Positions 18,767 through 29,684 of a stretch of 64,000 nucleotides of DNA are shown piece by piece. The position numbers and the translations under genes are program-made. The DNA is from Corynebacterium falsenii (lineage in GTDB: Bacteria > Actinomycetota > Actinomycetes > Mycobacteriales > Mycobacteriaceae). Where the stretch lies: contig JVKJ01000005.1 in NCBI GenBank assembly GCA_001054945.1, positions 620,001-684,000 on the forward strand, in the 5' to 3' direction. Numbering within the stretch: position 1 is the first letter of the stretch; each line of letters starts with the position of its first letter. The notes under the pieces were generated by a model. That model was given only the letters and a program-made list of their open reading frames with translations, did no database searches and had not been told where the DNA came from.

Positions 18767-19102
18767 CTACTTCTTATCGTTTTCGACGGAAAACTCAGCC
18801 ATCCGATCCCACTCGGTCTTCCCTTCGATCAGCGTGTTGATGATCTGTGGGGTCTCCTTCAGGATCTTCGGGAACAGTTCCGTGGCCTTCTTAAAGTGGT
18901 CGGAATTGACGTGCGCCTCGGCAGCATCGTCCTTGAAGGCCTCGACCAGAATGTACTCGTTGGGATCATCGGTGCCACGGAACCAGTCGAAGCTCAGGCA
19001 CCCCTGTTCGGCGCGTGTGGCGGCGGTGAATTCTTCGACCTCCTGTCGGAAGTTTTCAACGTACTCGGGCAGTGGCTTGAATCGAACGTTAATCAGGATC
19101 AT
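18767..19102 (-). CDS. Antibiotic biosynthesis monooxygenase (ABM/YgiN-like) family protein
   Basis: This protein is 111 residues from ATG 19102 (MILINVRFKPLPEYVENF). It has the dimeric ferredoxin-like ABM fold pattern: a first beta strand, then EQGCLSFDWFRGTDDPNEYILVEAFKD and an AHVNSDHFKKA helix. Such proteins include quinol monooxygenases, but substrate cannot be inferred. The open frame extends to 19186, overlapping the ABC-F gene end; ATG 19123 is another possible start. Confidence 0.8.
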   Translation of the reverse strand: MILINVRFKPLPEYVENFRQEVEEFTAATRAEQGCLSFDWFRGTDDPNEYILVEAFKDDAAEAHVNSDHFKKATELFPKILKETPQIINTLIEGKTEWDRMAEFSVENDKK

Positions 19103-19152
19103 GATTTCCAGTGTAACGAGCATGCCCACTCGCGCCGCCGCCTCTTCCCCCG

Positions 19153-21060
19153 TTAGCCTTCCCGCTTCTCGGCGGCTTCGAGCCAATCCATTTCAAGGCC
19201 CTCGTACTCTTCGCGCGCCGAGTCCACCTGTTGGCTCAGCTCCGCGAGCTTGCCAGTATCCACGCCGTTGGGATCCTCAGCTGCCGCAGCCATCTCGCCG
19301 TTGAGCTTTTCAATGCGTTGCTCGAGCTTTCCCATCTTTCGCTCGAGGGAGTTCATTTCCTTCTGAAGTTCCCGATCTTCTTGGGCGCTCAGGTTGGTGG
19401 ACTTAGGGGTGGACGCCACTGTCTTGCCACCGTCGGGTCCAGCAGAAGCATCGCGTCCAGCGGACGGCTCATCTCCGCGTCGCCCGCCCTTGAGGTCCAG
19501 GACATTGGCATTGCGCCCTTCGGCCGCGGCCAATTCCGCGCGCGTGGCCAGGTATTGATCGATCCCTCCGGGGAGATTGGTCAGTTTGCCGTCCCCAAAT
19601 AGTGCGTAGGTCACGTCGCATACGCGCTCCACCAGATAGCGATCGTGGGAAATCACCACCATCGTTCCAGGCCACCCGTCCAAAAGGGATTCCAATTCCT
19701 GGAGCGTGTCGATGTCCAAGTCATTCGTTGGCTCATCCAACAGCAACACATTGGGCTCGGCCATCAGCACGCGCGTCAACTGCAGTCGGCGCCGTTCACC
19801 GCCGGAGAGGTCTCCCACCGGGGTGCGTTGACGCTTCGCCGAAAAGCCCAAGCGCTCCGCCAGCTGCGAAGCAGACAGCTCCTTGTCCCCCAGTTGCACG
19901 TAGCTGGCCACATCAGTGACAGCGTCCAGGAGCCGGCGCGTGGGGTCAAGATCGTCGAGTTCTTGCCGCAACCACCCGAGGCGGACCGTCTTGCCTTCAA
20001 TTCTCCGCCCCTCCGCCAGTTCGTTCTCCCCCGCTAACGTCCGAAGCAGGGTCGTCTTTCCTGACCCGTTCACGCCCACAAGGCCAATGCGTTCGCCCGG
20101 CCCCAGCCGCCATGTCAGGTCCTCCACCAGCACGCGACCGTCTGGCGTGGTTATCGTTGCATCCACCAGGTCGATGACTTTCTTGCCCTGCCGCCGCGCA
20201 GAGAACGCCATCAACTCAACACTGTCCCGCACCGGAGGGACGTCACTGATGAGAGCCTCGGCTGCCTCGATACGGTAGCGGGGCTTGGACGTGCGCGCCG
20301 GTGCACCTCGCCGCAGCCACGCCAGTTCCTTTCGCGCGAGGTTTTGACGCCGCTGCTCCTCCGCGTCGGCCTGCCGGGCGCGCTCTGCGCGGGCAAACAT
20401 CCAGTCGTTGTAGCCGCCTTCGTAGACATCGACTTTGCCGTCGTGCACCTCCCAGGTGGTCGTCGCCACGGTATCCAGGAACCAGCGATCGTGGGTGACC
20501 ACGATCAGTGCCGTGTTGCGCCCGAGAATGTGCTGTGCCAGCCACTGCACGCCCTCCACGTCGAGGTGGTTGGTCGGCTCGTCCAGGATCAATAGGTCCA
20601 AATCTTGAACAAGGGCGGCAGCCAACCCGGTACGCCGGCGCTCGCCGCCCGATAGTTGGGAGATGGGAGTGTCCAGTCCCAGATCCACGACCTCCAGGCC
20701 ATTCAGCACGGCACGGACCTTCGGGTCGCTCGCCCACTCATACGTTTCCAGCCCCAGGTTCTCCAACACAGCATCCCCCACGGTGAGCTGGGACTTGGCC
20801 GGATCCAGCGCAACGTCCCGCAGAACATCCTGCGTCACCATGGCCATCCGCAGATCATTGACGCGGGACACTCGGCCAGAATCGACAGCGTCCGCACCGC
20901 TGAGTACCCGCAACAGCGTGGACTTGCCGCCGCCGTTGAGTCCCACGACCCCGACTCGCTCCCCAGTATTAATGCCGAGGCTCACTCCGTCCAACAGTGT
21001 CTTCAGCCCATAGGACTTGCGCACGGCTTCCATATTGATGAGGTTCGTGGGTCGAGCCAC
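19153..21060 (-). CDS. ABC-F family ATPase (Uup-like)
   Basis: This soluble 635-residue protein has two ABC domains and no membrane segments. Domain 1 has Walker A GLNGGGKSTLL and signature LSGGERRRTG. Domain 2 has GVNGSGKTTLL and LSGGERRRLQL. The two are joined by a charged linker (residues about 230-290). A C-terminal coiled-coil (about 555-635, ERKMGKLEQRIEKLNGEMAA) resembles that of Uup. ABC-F proteins act on ribosomes or nucleic acids. The GTG start at 21060 follows AAAGGAC. Confidence 0.92.
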   Translation of the reverse strand: MARPTNLINMEAVRKSYGLKTLLDGVSLGINTGERVGVVGLNGGGKSTLLRVLSGADAVDSGRVSRVNDLRMAMVTQDVLRDVALDPAKSQLTVGDAVLENLGLETYEWASDPKVRAVLNGLEVVDLGLDTPISQLSGGERRRTGLAAALVQDLDLLILDEPTNHLDVEGVQWLAQHILGRNTALIVVTHDRWFLDTVATTTWEVHDGKVDVYEGGYNDWMFARAERARQADAEEQRRQNLARKELAWLRRGAPARTSKPRYRIEAAEALISDVPPVRDSVELMAFSARRQGKKVIDLVDATITTPDGRVLVEDLTWRLGPGERIGLVGVNGSGKTTLLRTLAGENELAEGRRIEGKTVRLGWLRQELDDLDPTRRLLDAVTDVASYVQLGDKELSASQLAERLGFSAKRQRTPVGDLSGGERRRLQLTRVLMAEPNVLLLDEPTNDLDIDTLQELESLLDGWPGTMVVISHDRYLVERVCDVTYALFGDGKLTNLPGGIDQYLATRAELAAAEGRNANVLDLKGGRRGDEPSAGRDASAGPDGGKTVASTPKSTNLSAQEDRELQKEMNSLERKMGKLEQRIEKLNGEMAAAAEDPNGVDTGKLAELSQQVDSAREEYEGLEMDWLEAAEKREG

Positions 21061-21127
21061 AGTGATTCTCGTCCTTTCGTAATGAGCTGAGGATGATGAG
21101 GAGCAAGTAATTCGGTGATGTCGTTGG

Positions 21128-22129
21128 CTATTTCACCACGCGCGCGCCGGAGGCTGGCGTGCTAGTGGTCGTGGTAGCGCTGGCCTTACCCGCCACGGAC
21201 ACAGCAGTCGCGACGTCGATCGCCTGTTCCGCGTCCGCACACAGCATGGCGATCGTCGGCCCGGACCCAGACACAATTGAAGCCAGCGCACCTGCCTCTT
21301 TCGCCGCCGCCATGGTCTCGCGCAGTGACGGCATCAGGCTAATCGCTGGCGCCTGCAAGTCATTGACCAGCAGCGGGGCCAGTTCTTCCGGATCGCCATG
21401 CATCAGCGCCCTCTGCAGGCCGCTGGGGTCTCCCGCTCGCCGGGCGAGACGATCGGCATTCGCTCGCTGCAGATCCAGGTGCTGGAACACCTTCGGCGTG
21501 CTCAGCCCGCGCTTATCAGTCGCGATGGCCCAGTGGAAGCTGCCTTTGCTCATCACGCTTAGCAGCTCCTCCCCCTTGCCGGTGCCCAGCGCTGTTCCGC
21601 CGAGCAGGCAGAACGGAATGTCTGCTCCAAGGCTCGCTCCCATCGTGCGCAACTCCACGTCCGTGGGAGCTGGAATGCTCGCCCCGCCACGGTGGTTCCG
21701 AGTCGCCTGGGGACGAGGGTGGCGTCCAAAATAAAACTCGCGCGCAGCGACGAGAGCAGCGGCGGCGTCCGCAGACCCCCCGGCCATTCCGCCCGCAACC
21801 GGAACGCCCTTGGTGATGTGGATGTCCGCATCCATGGTCTCCTCGAGCGGAACCCCCGCACGTTCAGACCAGAGCTTCCGGATCTCATCGACCGCCTGCC
21901 ACGCCAGGTTCGAGCTGTCGGTGGGGACCAGGTGCGCGTCGTGTCCCGCGACGTTCACGGTGCGCGCCGAGTTTTGGGACGCCGCCGTCAGGCGCACAGT
22001 CTCCTTGAGCGATACGGATTGAAATACCGTCGTGAGTTCGTGGTAGCCATCATCGCGGACATCTCCGACACCCAGGTGGAGGTTGATCTTGCCGTGAGCG
22101 GTGGCACTGACTGACATGTCGCCGATCAC
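21128..22129 (-). CDS. ispE: 4-diphosphocytidyl-2-C-methyl-D-erythritol kinase IspE
   Basis: IspE is a GHMP kinase of the MEP isoprenoid pathway. N-terminal [14 protein letters not shown] and the glycine-rich [17 protein letters not shown] are visible. GTG at 22129 overlaps the ksgA stop (GTGA) and sits 7 bases after AAAGGAGG, which gives a 333-residue protein. ATG 22117 lies too far from that site. There is a long insertion of about 20 residues after REFYFG ([20 protein letters not shown]). The order ksgA-ispE matches M. tuberculosis Rv1010-Rv1011. Confidence 0.93.
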   Translation of the reverse strand: MIGDMSVSATAHGKINLHLGVGDVRDDGYHELTTVFQSVSLKETVRLTAASQNSARTVNVAGHDAHLVPTDSSNLAWQAVDEIRKLWSERAGVPLEETMDADIHITKGVPVAGGMAGGSADAAAALVAAREFYFGRHPRPQATRNHRGGASIPAPTDVELRTMGASLGADIPFCLLGGTALGTGKGEELLSVMSKGSFHWAIATDKRGLSTPKVFQHLDLQRANADRLARRAGDPSGLQRALMHGDPEELAPLLVNDLQAPAISLMPSLRETMAAAKEAGALASIVSGSGPTIAMLCADAEQAIDVATAVSVAGKASATTTTSTPASGARVVK

Positions 22130-23109
22130 TCGAGGCCCTCCTTTGAGGCCAGGGCTACCCGGGCGAGGTCCACGAAGTGGGTTGTGCTGAGCTTTTCGCC
22201 GCGCTCCTTGGGGTCGATTCCCGCGGCTGTGAGAGCTTGCTCGGCCTTGACTCCGGATCCGAACCAGCTGGACAGAGCGGCGCGGAGTGTCTTGCGGCGC
22301 TGCAAGAAGGCGGCATCTGCCAGGGAAAAGACGGTTGCGCGGAGCTGGTCGTTCGCAGATGCTTCCCCGACCTCCTGGTCCCAGGGCGCCGTGCCAGGCT
22401 CCCACCGGTCGATGCGGACGAGGCCAGAATCGATCTTCGGGGCTGGCCAGAACACATTTTTTCCGATGGTGGCTGCACGGGATACGTCGCCGTAGAAGCG
22501 TGCCTTGACACTGGGAACCCCGTAAATCTTGCTTCCAGGGTGGGCCGCGAGGCGATCTGCGACTTCGAGCTGGACCATCACTAACACGCGCTTGATGGTC
22601 GGAAACTCATGCAGCAGGTGAAGCAAGACGGGCACGGAAGCGTTGTACGGGAGGTTGGCGACCAGCGCGGTAGGTTGGGGTCGGCCCGCAGAGACCCAAT
22701 CCTGCTGAGAGATGCGGAGTGCATCCTGGAGCAGGACGCGGAAATCCAATCCCTCGCGCTCAGGGCCGCGGGCAGCGATGGTTTCCGGAAGTTTTGCTGC
22801 GAGCCGTGGGTCGATCTCAATCGCGGTGACGCTGTCCACGGAGTCCAGCAGCGCGAGGGTCAAGGACCCCAGTCCGGGTCCAACCTCGATGACGTGATCA
22901 TCGCGGCGAAGTTCCGCGGCGTTGACGATCTTGCGGACGGTGTTCGGATCGTGGACGAAATTCTGTCCCAGCTTTTTGGTGGGGTTGATATCCAATTCAT
23001 CGGCCAGTTCGCGGATATCGGCTGGCCCCAGGAGAAGCGCTCCGCGCGGCTCAGACGATGAGCCAGCTGCGCCGGGCGTATCTGCTGCGTTGGGATGTGG
23101 AAAAGTCAC
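22126..23109 (-). CDS. ksgA: 16S rRNA dimethyladenosine transferase KsgA/RsmA
   Basis: KsgA dimethylates two adjacent adenines near the 3' end of 16S rRNA. The 327-residue protein has [16 protein letters not shown], the SAM motif [15 protein letters not shown] and the catalytic NLPY motif ([15 protein letters not shown]). The start at GTG 23109 lies 6 nt after TATATT, a leaderless-type arrangement. The first 30 residues are a variable extension. Confidence 0.95.
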   Translation of the reverse strand: MTFPHPNAADTPGAAGSSSEPRGALLLGPADIRELADELDINPTKKLGQNFVHDPNTVRKIVNAAELRRDDHVIEVGPGLGSLTLALLDSVDSVTAIEIDPRLAAKLPETIAARGPEREGLDFRVLLQDALRISQQDWVSAGRPQPTALVANLPYNASVPVLLHLLHEFPTIKRVLVMVQLEVADRLAAHPGSKIYGVPSVKARFYGDVSRAATIGKNVFWPAPKIDSGLVRIDRWEPGTAPWDQEVGEASANDQLRATVFSLADAAFLQRRKTLRAALSSWFGSGVKAEQALTAAGIDPKERGEKLSTTHFVDLARVALASKEGLE

Positions 23110-23115
23110 GGGTCA

Positions 23116-23121
23116 AATATA
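23116..23121 (-). promoter_or_regulatory. Leaderless-type -10 box of ksgA
   Basis: On the minus strand TATATT is followed by TGACCC and then the GTG start codon. It lies within the 81-base gap after rpfB, so ksgA-ispE can be transcribed separately from rpfB. Confidence 0.5.
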
Positions 23122-23190
23122 CCGTGGGCGCCAAACGGCCCCGCACCCGCGTGTACGGGTCCGGGGCGGGCTACCTGGGCTTTCACCCAG

Positions 23191-24369
23191 TTAGCGGATT
23201 CCCAGCTTGGACGTGCAAGCAGGCCATGCTCCCCAGCCCTGGGCAGCCTGAACCTTCTCGGCTACGGCGATTTGCTGCTCGCGCGTGGCCTGCTCAGGGG
23301 TTGGGGCGTACTCCGTGCCACCGAAGCCAGCCCAGGTGGATGGGGTGAACTGCAGACCGCCGGAGAAGCCGTTGCCCGTGTTAGTGGACCAGTTTCCGCC
23401 GGACTCACATTGCGCGATACTGTCCCATACGCCTGCGTTAGCGGAGGCGGGAGCGGCCGCACCAGTGTTGCCAGAAGCGGCAGGTGCTGCTGGTGCAGCA
23501 CTCTTCGTCCCCACGCGAATGACACGGTCCTCCGCTGGAGCCAGCTGCTCGGCGTGAAGTTCCTCGCGGCCAACTTCCTTGCCGTTTTCCTTGCGGACCT
23601 TGTAGGTCACGCGCTCGTTGCCAGCCTTGCCCTCGGAGACGACGGTCTCTTCACCCGCCGGAGCGTTGGGGTCATCCTCGCGGCGGACAGTGGGATCAAC
23701 CGGACGATCCTCTACCTTCTCTTCGGTCTGGACGCGAAGGACATCGACAGTCATGCCGTTGGTGACGGGAGTATCGGCAGATGGGGTCACCACATCGTCA
23801 GGGCCCAGTGGGGTTCCGCGAAGCTTGAAGATATCTCCAACGGTGACGGCTGGAACCTTGAGCGTGGATTCCTTATCTCCTTCATGGAGGGTCACGGACT
23901 TCGGCGTGGTCAGCTCCAGCTTCATACCGTCAAGCGGGATCTGGTGATCGCGAGGCTGGGACAGACCGGCAGCACCATAGTCTTCACCGAGCTGGTCGAG
24001 CAGCTGGCCAACGTTGGTGGCGGTGGTGTTGATCAGCTTTTCCTGACCATCAATGACAACGGCCACCTGACGAGAAGAACGGACGGTGATCTTGTCGTTG
24101 TCGGAAACCGATTCATCCAGGGCAGGAGTGATCATGTCCTGGTCCTTTACCTGCACCCCGGCAGAATCCAGCACGTCCTTCACGGTGCCGGTCATGGTGC
24201 TGGCCTGGATAATCTGGCCGTTGATGTCCAGCTGGACATCCTTCTGTGCCGATGCTGCAACACCACCGCCGACAACGAGAGTTGCCAGCAGGCCGCCGGT
24301 GGCGACGCGCAGTGGCATGTTGTTGGACTGCTTAATGTGATGGAGCTGGGACTTCTTCTTGGTGGACAC
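23191..24369 (-). CDS. rpfB: Resuscitation-promoting factor RpfB (secreted muralytic enzyme)
   Basis: This 392-residue protein has an N-terminal signal or anchor ([21 protein letters not shown], about residues 19-40). Three DUF348 repeats follow, about 45-205 (first [19 protein letters not shown]), then a G5 domain at about 215-290 ([20 protein letters not shown]). The C-terminal transglycosylase-like domain (about 315-392) has catalytic Glu in CESGGNW and [10 protein letters not shown]. Rpfs cleave peptidoglycan and stimulate regrowth of resting cells. The neighbourhood metG-tatD-rpfB-ksgA-ispE is that of M. tuberculosis Rv1007c-Rv1011. Confidence 0.95.
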   Translation of the reverse strand: MSTKKKSQLHHIKQSNNMPLRVATGGLLATLVVGGGVAASAQKDVQLDINGQIIQASTMTGTVKDVLDSAGVQVKDQDMITPALDESVSDNDKITVRSSRQVAVVIDGQEKLINTTATNVGQLLDQLGEDYGAAGLSQPRDHQIPLDGMKLELTTPKSVTLHEGDKESTLKVPAVTVGDIFKLRGTPLGPDDVVTPSADTPVTNGMTVDVLRVQTEEKVEDRPVDPTVRREDDPNAPAGEETVVSEGKAGNERVTYKVRKENGKEVGREELHAEQLAPAEDRVIRVGTKSAAPAAPAASGNTGAAAPASANAGVWDSIAQCESGGNWSTNTGNGFSGGLQFTPSTWAGFGGTEYAPTPEQATREQQIAVAEKVQAAQGWGAWPACTSKLGIR

Positions 24370-24780
24370 GCGTTTGTTTACCTCTCGAATCTAGGGCACA
24401 CCTTGCGGTTACTAGGCGCTTGCTAGTGGTGCGGTTTTCAGCGAGAAACCACGATTGCGGGCTGCGACCCTATGGGCGCTTCAGGCACTGTGAGCCCGGG
24501 GCACCCGCGGATGTCTTACTTCAATCGTTTGTCACAATACGATAACGGTTGATAACAATCCAAACGTACGGGGATTTTGCGATGGATATCACAGGATTTT
24601 CAGATATCCCCAAGAACAACTAAAACAGCAGCGCACAACTGTCACACCAGTACCAGCCATGGGTCTATCGGGTGGCCTTCTATCCACTCAGCGAACGAGC
24701 ATTCCCCTTCTTTCCCCTCAACCCATAGTCACTTCGGATAACAAAACGATAAACCGGGGAGCCGCACCCGGTTGGCGCGT
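24370..24780. promoter_or_regulatory. Long intergenic region upstream of rpfB
   Basis: These 411 bases between rpfB and tatD hold no convincing gene. From about 24530 to 24760 the base composition turns AT-rich. GATAAC occurs at 24541, 24551 and about 24737, and GATAAA near 24748. TTTGTCACAATACGATAAC is the densest stretch. These are candidate regulator or promoter elements for rpfB, but none was matched to a known site. Confidence 0.35.
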
Positions 24781-25656
24781 CTAACCGTCCAGCCCGTACA
24801 GCCGTCGTGCGTTTTCCGTCACCGCTGCTGCCAATTCAGCGGGGTCTTCCCCACGGACTTCTGCCACCAGCCGGGCCGTGTATCCCACATATGCTGGCTC
24901 ATTGCGGGCACCGCGATAGGGTTCTGGCGTCATAAATGGTGCGTCCGTCTCCACCAACAACCGATCACGCGGAGCCAACCGTGCGGCTTCACGGAGCTGG
25001 TCGTTGCGCTTGAAGGTCACATTGCCAGCAAAGGAGAGTACGTACCCGCGATCCAGGCATTCCCGGGCCATGTCGAGGGGCGAAGAAAAGCAATGCAGGA
25101 TGACTTCGCGTGGCGAAGGGGAATCATCCAGGATTCTGAGCAGATCCGCGTCCGCCTCGCGGTTGTGGATCATCAGAGGCTTGCCGGTCTGGACAGCCAG
25201 GTCGATGTGCCAGCGCAGAGCCTCTTCCTGAACCTGAATGGAGGGGGTCGATTCGTCGTGCTGGATCCAATAGGCATCCAACCCAGTCTCCCCGATAGCC
25301 ACGCAGCGCGGATCGTGAGCCATCTCAGTTAAGCGCGCCTTGGCTGCGTCATCGACCTCATGAGCCAACGTGGGATGGACGGCGCACGCCGCCCACACCT
25401 TGTCATGGAAGTGAGCCGCCTGCAGCGCCCTTTCAGTCTCGGCAAGCCCGTCACCCACAGTGCACACACCAACAAGCCCGGAACCCTGAGCGCGCTCCAT
25501 AATGTCGACGACGCGCTGCTCGTACAGAGCCGCCGCCTCATCTTCGCTTCTATCCCAGGTGTCCTTTGGCACAACCGATGACAGGTGGGTGTGCGCATCG
25601 AACAGTGGGATCAGGGGTTCCGGCGGGACAGGTGTGGGACGCTTCTTTTTGGACAT
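24781..25656 (-). CDS. tatD: TatD family deoxyribonuclease
   Basis: This 291-residue TIM-barrel metal hydrolase has the first metal motif FDAHTHLSS (about residue 22), GETGLDAYW, LMIHNREA, VILHCFS and VETDAPFMTPEPYRG. TatD proteins are Mg-dependent 3'-5' DNases. ATG 25656 is preferred over GTG 25665 because TAACGT lies 7 nt before it, a leaderless-type promoter. Confidence 0.93.
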   Translation of the reverse strand: MSKKKRPTPVPPEPLIPLFDAHTHLSSVVPKDTWDRSEDEAAALYEQRVVDIMERAQGSGLVGVCTVGDGLAETERALQAAHFHDKVWAACAVHPTLAHEVDDAAKARLTEMAHDPRCVAIGETGLDAYWIQHDESTPSIQVQEEALRWHIDLAVQTGKPLMIHNREADADLLRILDDSPSPREVILHCFSSPLDMARECLDRGYVLSFAGNVTFKRNDQLREAARLAPRDRLLVETDAPFMTPEPYRGARNEPAYVGYTARLVAEVRGEDPAELAAAVTENARRLYGLDG

Positions 25657-25663
25657 GCGCCCC

Positions 25664-25669
25664 ACGTTA
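25664..25669 (-). promoter_or_regulatory. Leaderless-type -10 box of tatD
   Basis: On the minus strand TAACGT is followed by GGGGCGC (7 nt) and ATG at 25656. GGGGCGC is not a good Shine-Dalgarno sequence. Confidence 0.45.
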
Positions 25670-25756
25670 GTGATGTCACCCAGCCAGCACTACGCAGTAC
25701 TCAGCTGGGCACATTAGTTCACGCCGGTTGTTAGCCCGGCAGCCCCCCCAAACGAA

Positions 25757-27601
25757 CTAGCTCTGCACCGGTGCCCACTCCGGCCCGGTAACCGCGAGCT
25801 CGGGGTCAAGCTTGGTGAACAGCGGGTTTGGCTTGCTCAGTGCAACGCCCGGCTGCATATCAATCCTCTTCCACACCGCCTGCTGAGAGTCGTAGTCTCC
25901 CATGATCACGGGATAGGTCCGCCCCTCAGAGGGGAGGCCTACGCCGACAGGCTCGCGCGGAGAGTCGTCCGTCACTTCGCGCACCTCTGGCTGCGCAGCC
26001 CACACGCCCTGGCCTCCCAGGGTCTCGAACACCTTCTGCGCAGAGAAGGGCAGGTATGGCGTCATCAGCGTATTCACGTCGCTCACTACCTGCAGCGCGA
26101 CATACAGGACAGTCGCTAACCGCTCCCGCTGCTGCTCGTCCTTCGCCAGCTTCCACGGCTCCATTGCAGCGATGTACTGGTTGGCACGCCCGGCGATCCT
26201 CATCGCCTCGGTAATGCCTGCCTTGAATTTGGAGTTCTGGAGCGCGTTCCCCACGACCTCGAAGGCTTTCGCCGCCTCGTCCAGGAGTGCCCGATCTTCG
26301 TGTGTGAAGTCACCAGGCTGTGGCACCTCACCAAAGTTCTTGTGGGCCATGGACACAGTCCGGTTCACCAAGTTGCCCCATTCGTTCGCCAACTCGGAAT
26401 TGATCCGGCGCACGAACTCGTCCCACGTGAAGTCCGTGTCCGTCGTCTCCGGGCCAGCCATGGCAATGAAGTACCGCAGCGCATCCGGCCCGAATTCCTT
26501 GAGGAAGTCCCGCACGTAAATCACCACGCCCTTGGACGAGGAGAACTTTGAGCCAGACATCGTCAGGAATTCAGACGACACCACTTCGGTCGGCAGGTTG
26601 AGGTTCTTCTGCTCACCCGCCAGCTCGCCGGCGTCTCCCCCCTTGTCTCCGGCCCCGGCATACCCCAGCAGCTCCGCGGGCCAGATCTGGGAGTGGAACG
26701 TGATGTTGTCCTTGCCCATGAAGTAATAGGACACCGCTTCGGGATCGTTCCACCACTTGCGCCACGCGTCCGGCTGCCCCGTGCGCCACGCCCACTCGAT
26801 GGAGGCGGAGAGGTACCCCACGACCGCGTCGAACCACACATAGAGCTTCTTCGCGTTATTGTCCTGCCAGCCCTCGATCGGCACGGGGATTCCCCAGTCG
26901 ATGTCGCGGGTCATGGCACGGGGGCGAATGTCCTTCAACAGGTTGAGGCTAAATTTCAACACATTTGGACGCCATCCCTGGCGTTCCTTCAACCACGTCT
27001 CCAGCGCGCTCGCCAACGCGGGGAGGTCCAGCATGAAGTGCTCCGTATCGATGAATTCCGGAGCCTCGCCATTGATCTTGGACCGCGGATCGATCAGGTC
27101 GGCCGGGTCAAGCTGGTTTCCGCAGTTGTCACACTGGTCGCCGCGGGCATCTGTTGCTCCGCAGATAGGGCAGGTTCCCTCGATGTAACGGTCCGGGAGG
27201 GTGCGACCAGTCGAGGGACTGATAGCCCCGGAGGTCACCTGTTTGACCATGTACCCGTTGTCGTTTAGCCCGCGGAAGAGGTCTTGGACCACGGCATAGT
27301 GATTGCGGGTGGTGGTGCGGGTGAAGAGATCGTAGGACAGCCCCAGGCCCACGAGGTCCTCTACGATCACCCGGTTGTAGCGGTCCGCGAGCTCTTGTAC
27401 GCTAACGCCTTCCTTTTCGGCCTGCACCAGCAGCGGAGTACCGTGCTCGTCCGTTCCAGAGACCATGAGGACGTCATTGCCGATCATTCGCTGAAACCGC
27501 GCGAAGACGTCTGAAGGAACGCCAAAGCCCGCGACATGTCCAATGTGTCGCGGGCCGTTGGCGTATGGCCATGCTACGGAGGTGAGAACGCGTTGTGACA
27601 T
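25757..27601 (-). CDS. metG: Methionyl-tRNA synthetase
   Basis: This class I synthetase is 614 residues from ATG 27601. The HIGH motif is in [14 protein letters not shown]. Four zinc-binding cysteines are in [18 protein letters not shown], and the KMSKS equivalent is KFSSSKG. The anticodon-binding domain ([20 protein letters not shown]) follows. GTG 27607 would add only two residues. TAGTCT lies 7 nt before ATG 27601, again a leaderless-type start. Confidence 0.96.
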   Translation of the reverse strand: MSQRVLTSVAWPYANGPRHIGHVAGFGVPSDVFARFQRMIGNDVLMVSGTDEHGTPLLVQAEKEGVSVQELADRYNRVIVEDLVGLGLSYDLFTRTTTRNHYAVVQDLFRGLNDNGYMVKQVTSGAISPSTGRTLPDRYIEGTCPICGATDARGDQCDNCGNQLDPADLIDPRSKINGEAPEFIDTEHFMLDLPALASALETWLKERQGWRPNVLKFSLNLLKDIRPRAMTRDIDWGIPVPIEGWQDNNAKKLYVWFDAVVGYLSASIEWAWRTGQPDAWRKWWNDPEAVSYYFMGKDNITFHSQIWPAELLGYAGAGDKGGDAGELAGEQKNLNLPTEVVSSEFLTMSGSKFSSSKGVVIYVRDFLKEFGPDALRYFIAMAGPETTDTDFTWDEFVRRINSELANEWGNLVNRTVSMAHKNFGEVPQPGDFTHEDRALLDEAAKAFEVVGNALQNSKFKAGITEAMRIAGRANQYIAAMEPWKLAKDEQQRERLATVLYVALQVVSDVNTLMTPYLPFSAQKVFETLGGQGVWAAQPEVREVTDDSPREPVGVGLPSEGRTYPVIMGDYDSQQAVWKRIDMQPGVALSKPNPLFTKLDPELAVTGPEWAPVQS

Positions 27602-27608
27602 GCTCACC

Positions 27609-27614
27609 AGACTA
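27609..27614 (-). promoter_or_regulatory. Leaderless-type -10 box of metG
   Basis: On the minus strand TAGTCT is followed by GGTGAGC (7 nt) and the ATG at 27601. Confidence 0.4.
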
Positions 27615-27662
27615 TTAGATCGGGCGAGTCACTGCGCGCATGGCCTGGGGTGAATGGGTGGT

Positions 27663-29501
27663 TTAATTCAGCGACTGGCCGCCTTCACCCGGAGCGCTCG
27701 TCACCACGTCCTCCCGGTTTTCACGGGCAGCACGACGGAATCGGAGATGTTCACCACGTGAGGAATCTCGGCGCAGGCGGGCATCGTGGATGGCCCGGCT
27801 GCGAGATTCCTTTTCGGCCAAGTACATCGGATCATTGCCCAAGTCCTTCACGATCGCGAACATCAGGGCGATGATGATCAGGATGAAGGGGCTGGCTGCG
27901 ATGATCGTGACGTTTTGCAGGTTGGACAGTGAGTCCTCGCCGCCGGAGGTCAGCAACACCACCGCGATAGCGGCAGTCATCAGGCCCCACAGGACGGTGA
28001 CCTTGCGATCTGCCACCAGGCGACCGCGCTGGGACATCGACCCCATAACCGTGGAAGCGGAATCCGCGGACGTGATGAAGAATGTCGCCAGCAGCAGCAT
28101 TGCCACGAAGGAAGCGATGTTGCCCCCGGGAAGCTGGTGCAGCAGGTCGAAGAGCATCTTTGTGGAATCACCATCGCCCCATACCGAGCGGCCCGTGTCC
28201 TCGAAGTGAACCGCAGTGCCACCGAAGATCGCGAACCACAGGATCGTCACGGCGGTGGGGACCATCAAGACCACCACAATGAATTCGCGAATGGTGCGGC
28301 CTCGGGAAATGCGCGCCAGGAACATGCCCACGAAGGGAGACCAGGAGGTCCACCAAGCCCAGTAGAAGATGGTCCAGGTGCTCAGCCACTTTCCAGCATC
28401 GTCGCTGATGTCTGCGGTACGGGATGCCATGGTGAAGAACTGGGACAGGTAGGAGCCCAGCGTGGTCGGCATCATGTTCATGATCACGACAGTCGGCCCG
28501 ACCACGAGAACGAACAGAGCAAGCAGTGCGGCAAGCACCATGTTGGTATTGGAGAGCCACTGGATGCCCTTGCCCACGCCCGATGCGGCAGAGGCCAGGA
28601 AGGCCACGCCGAGGACCACGATGATGCCAACCAGCACCTGAATGCTGGGGTTGTCCACCATGTTGGTGGCGGTCATGCCACTGCCAATCTGCGTGGCACC
28701 CAGCCCCAAGGAAGCCGCGGTGCCGAAAACGGTGGCGAAGATCGCCAAAATATCGATGAGCTTGCCCAGCCACCCTTCGGCTCGCTTGGTACCGATCAAG
28801 GGGATGAACGCCGAGCTCAACAACTGTCGACGTCCCAGTCGGAACGTGCCATAGGCGATGGCCAGACCAACGATGGCGTACAGCGCCCAAGGGTGCAGGC
28901 CCCAGTGGAACAACGTAGAGGCAAAAGCTTGCCGCTTATTGCCAGGCTCCCCGCCCGGAACACCGTCACGGTAGAAGGTCAGCGGCTCCGTTGCGCCGTA
29001 AAACATCAGGCCGATTCCCATGCCGGCAGCAAACATCATCGCAACCCAAGAGACTGTAGAAAACTCCGGCGGTTCATTGTCCTTGCCCAGCCGGATGTGG
29101 CCGAACTTGCTGAAGGCAATGAAGAGCACGAAGCCCACAAAGACCGTGGCGGCCAGGACGAAGAGCCATCCCCAGTCATCCACGATGTAGGCCAATGCGA
29201 CGGACGCGAAGTTCGCGAAGTTATCGGGCTTGAACACACCCCACGCCAAGACAGCGAGGATCAGGACGGCGGCGCATCCCGTGACCACACCGTCGATAGA
29301 CGTGTCTTCGTTATTGGGATCTACTTGTTCTTCGGGAGCATTCGCCGCGGCCTCCTCGGCAGGATTGTCGAAATGCCGCTCGTCGGTTCCCCGCCCCGAC
29401 TCGTCATGACCATGCCCCAGTGAATCGTGTGCAACGTCGGAAGTGGTGCGCTGCGGGGACGCATCACCCTTCCGCTGTGGGTTCTCTTCTGAATTATTCA
29501 C
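27663..29501 (-). CDS. BCCT family betaine/carnitine/choline-type transporter
   Basis: This 612-residue secondary transporter has a polar, acidic N-terminal extension (about residues 1-70), twelve hydrophobic segments and an Arg-rich cytoplasmic C-terminus (about 555-612). The BCCT signature is [20 protein letters not shown] and the substrate segment [13 protein letters not shown] is present. Charged N- and C-terminal extensions are typical of osmosensing members such as BetP, so uptake of glycine betaine or a similar compatible solute under osmotic stress is likely. The exact substrate is not readable. Confidence 0.93.
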   Translation of the reverse strand: MNNSEENPQRKGDASPQRTTSDVAHDSLGHGHDESGRGTDERHFDNPAEEAAANAPEEQVDPNNEDTSIDGVVTGCAAVLILAVLAWGVFKPDNFANFASVALAYIVDDWGWLFVLAATVFVGFVLFIAFSKFGHIRLGKDNEPPEFSTVSWVAMMFAAGMGIGLMFYGATEPLTFYRDGVPGGEPGNKRQAFASTLFHWGLHPWALYAIVGLAIAYGTFRLGRRQLLSSAFIPLIGTKRAEGWLGKLIDILAIFATVFGTAASLGLGATQIGSGMTATNMVDNPSIQVLVGIIVVLGVAFLASAASGVGKGIQWLSNTNMVLAALLALFVLVVGPTVVIMNMMPTTLGSYLSQFFTMASRTADISDDAGKWLSTWTIFYWAWWTSWSPFVGMFLARISRGRTIREFIVVVLMVPTAVTILWFAIFGGTAVHFEDTGRSVWGDGDSTKMLFDLLHQLPGGNIASFVAMLLLATFFITSADSASTVMGSMSQRGRLVADRKVTVLWGLMTAAIAVVLLTSGGEDSLSNLQNVTIIAASPFILIIIALMFAIVKDLGNDPMYLAEKESRSRAIHDARLRRDSSRGEHLRFRRAARENREDVVTSAPGEGGQSLN

Positions 29502-29684
29502 CTATCCACAGTCACGAAATTTTCACCTAGTTTCAACTAAGAGACCCCAGCGCAGCGCTCCGAACGGCAACTTTCCTGGCAATCCAAGAATGTTTTACAC
29601 AGCCGGTATTCAGGTATCCACTGTTCAGCCCCTGGTTCCCGAGAGAGACCCACTTTCATATAACAATTTGATAAATATTTAGAA

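Noticed and set aside
23095-24426. 443-codon open frame on the plus strand
   Set aside because: It is the antisense shadow of rpfB; the sequence has no domain and rpfB shows clear family motifs on the other strand.
28137-29423. 428-codon open frame on the plus strand
   Set aside because: It is antisense to the BCCT transporter, with His/Gly/Gln-rich composition typical of a shadow frame.
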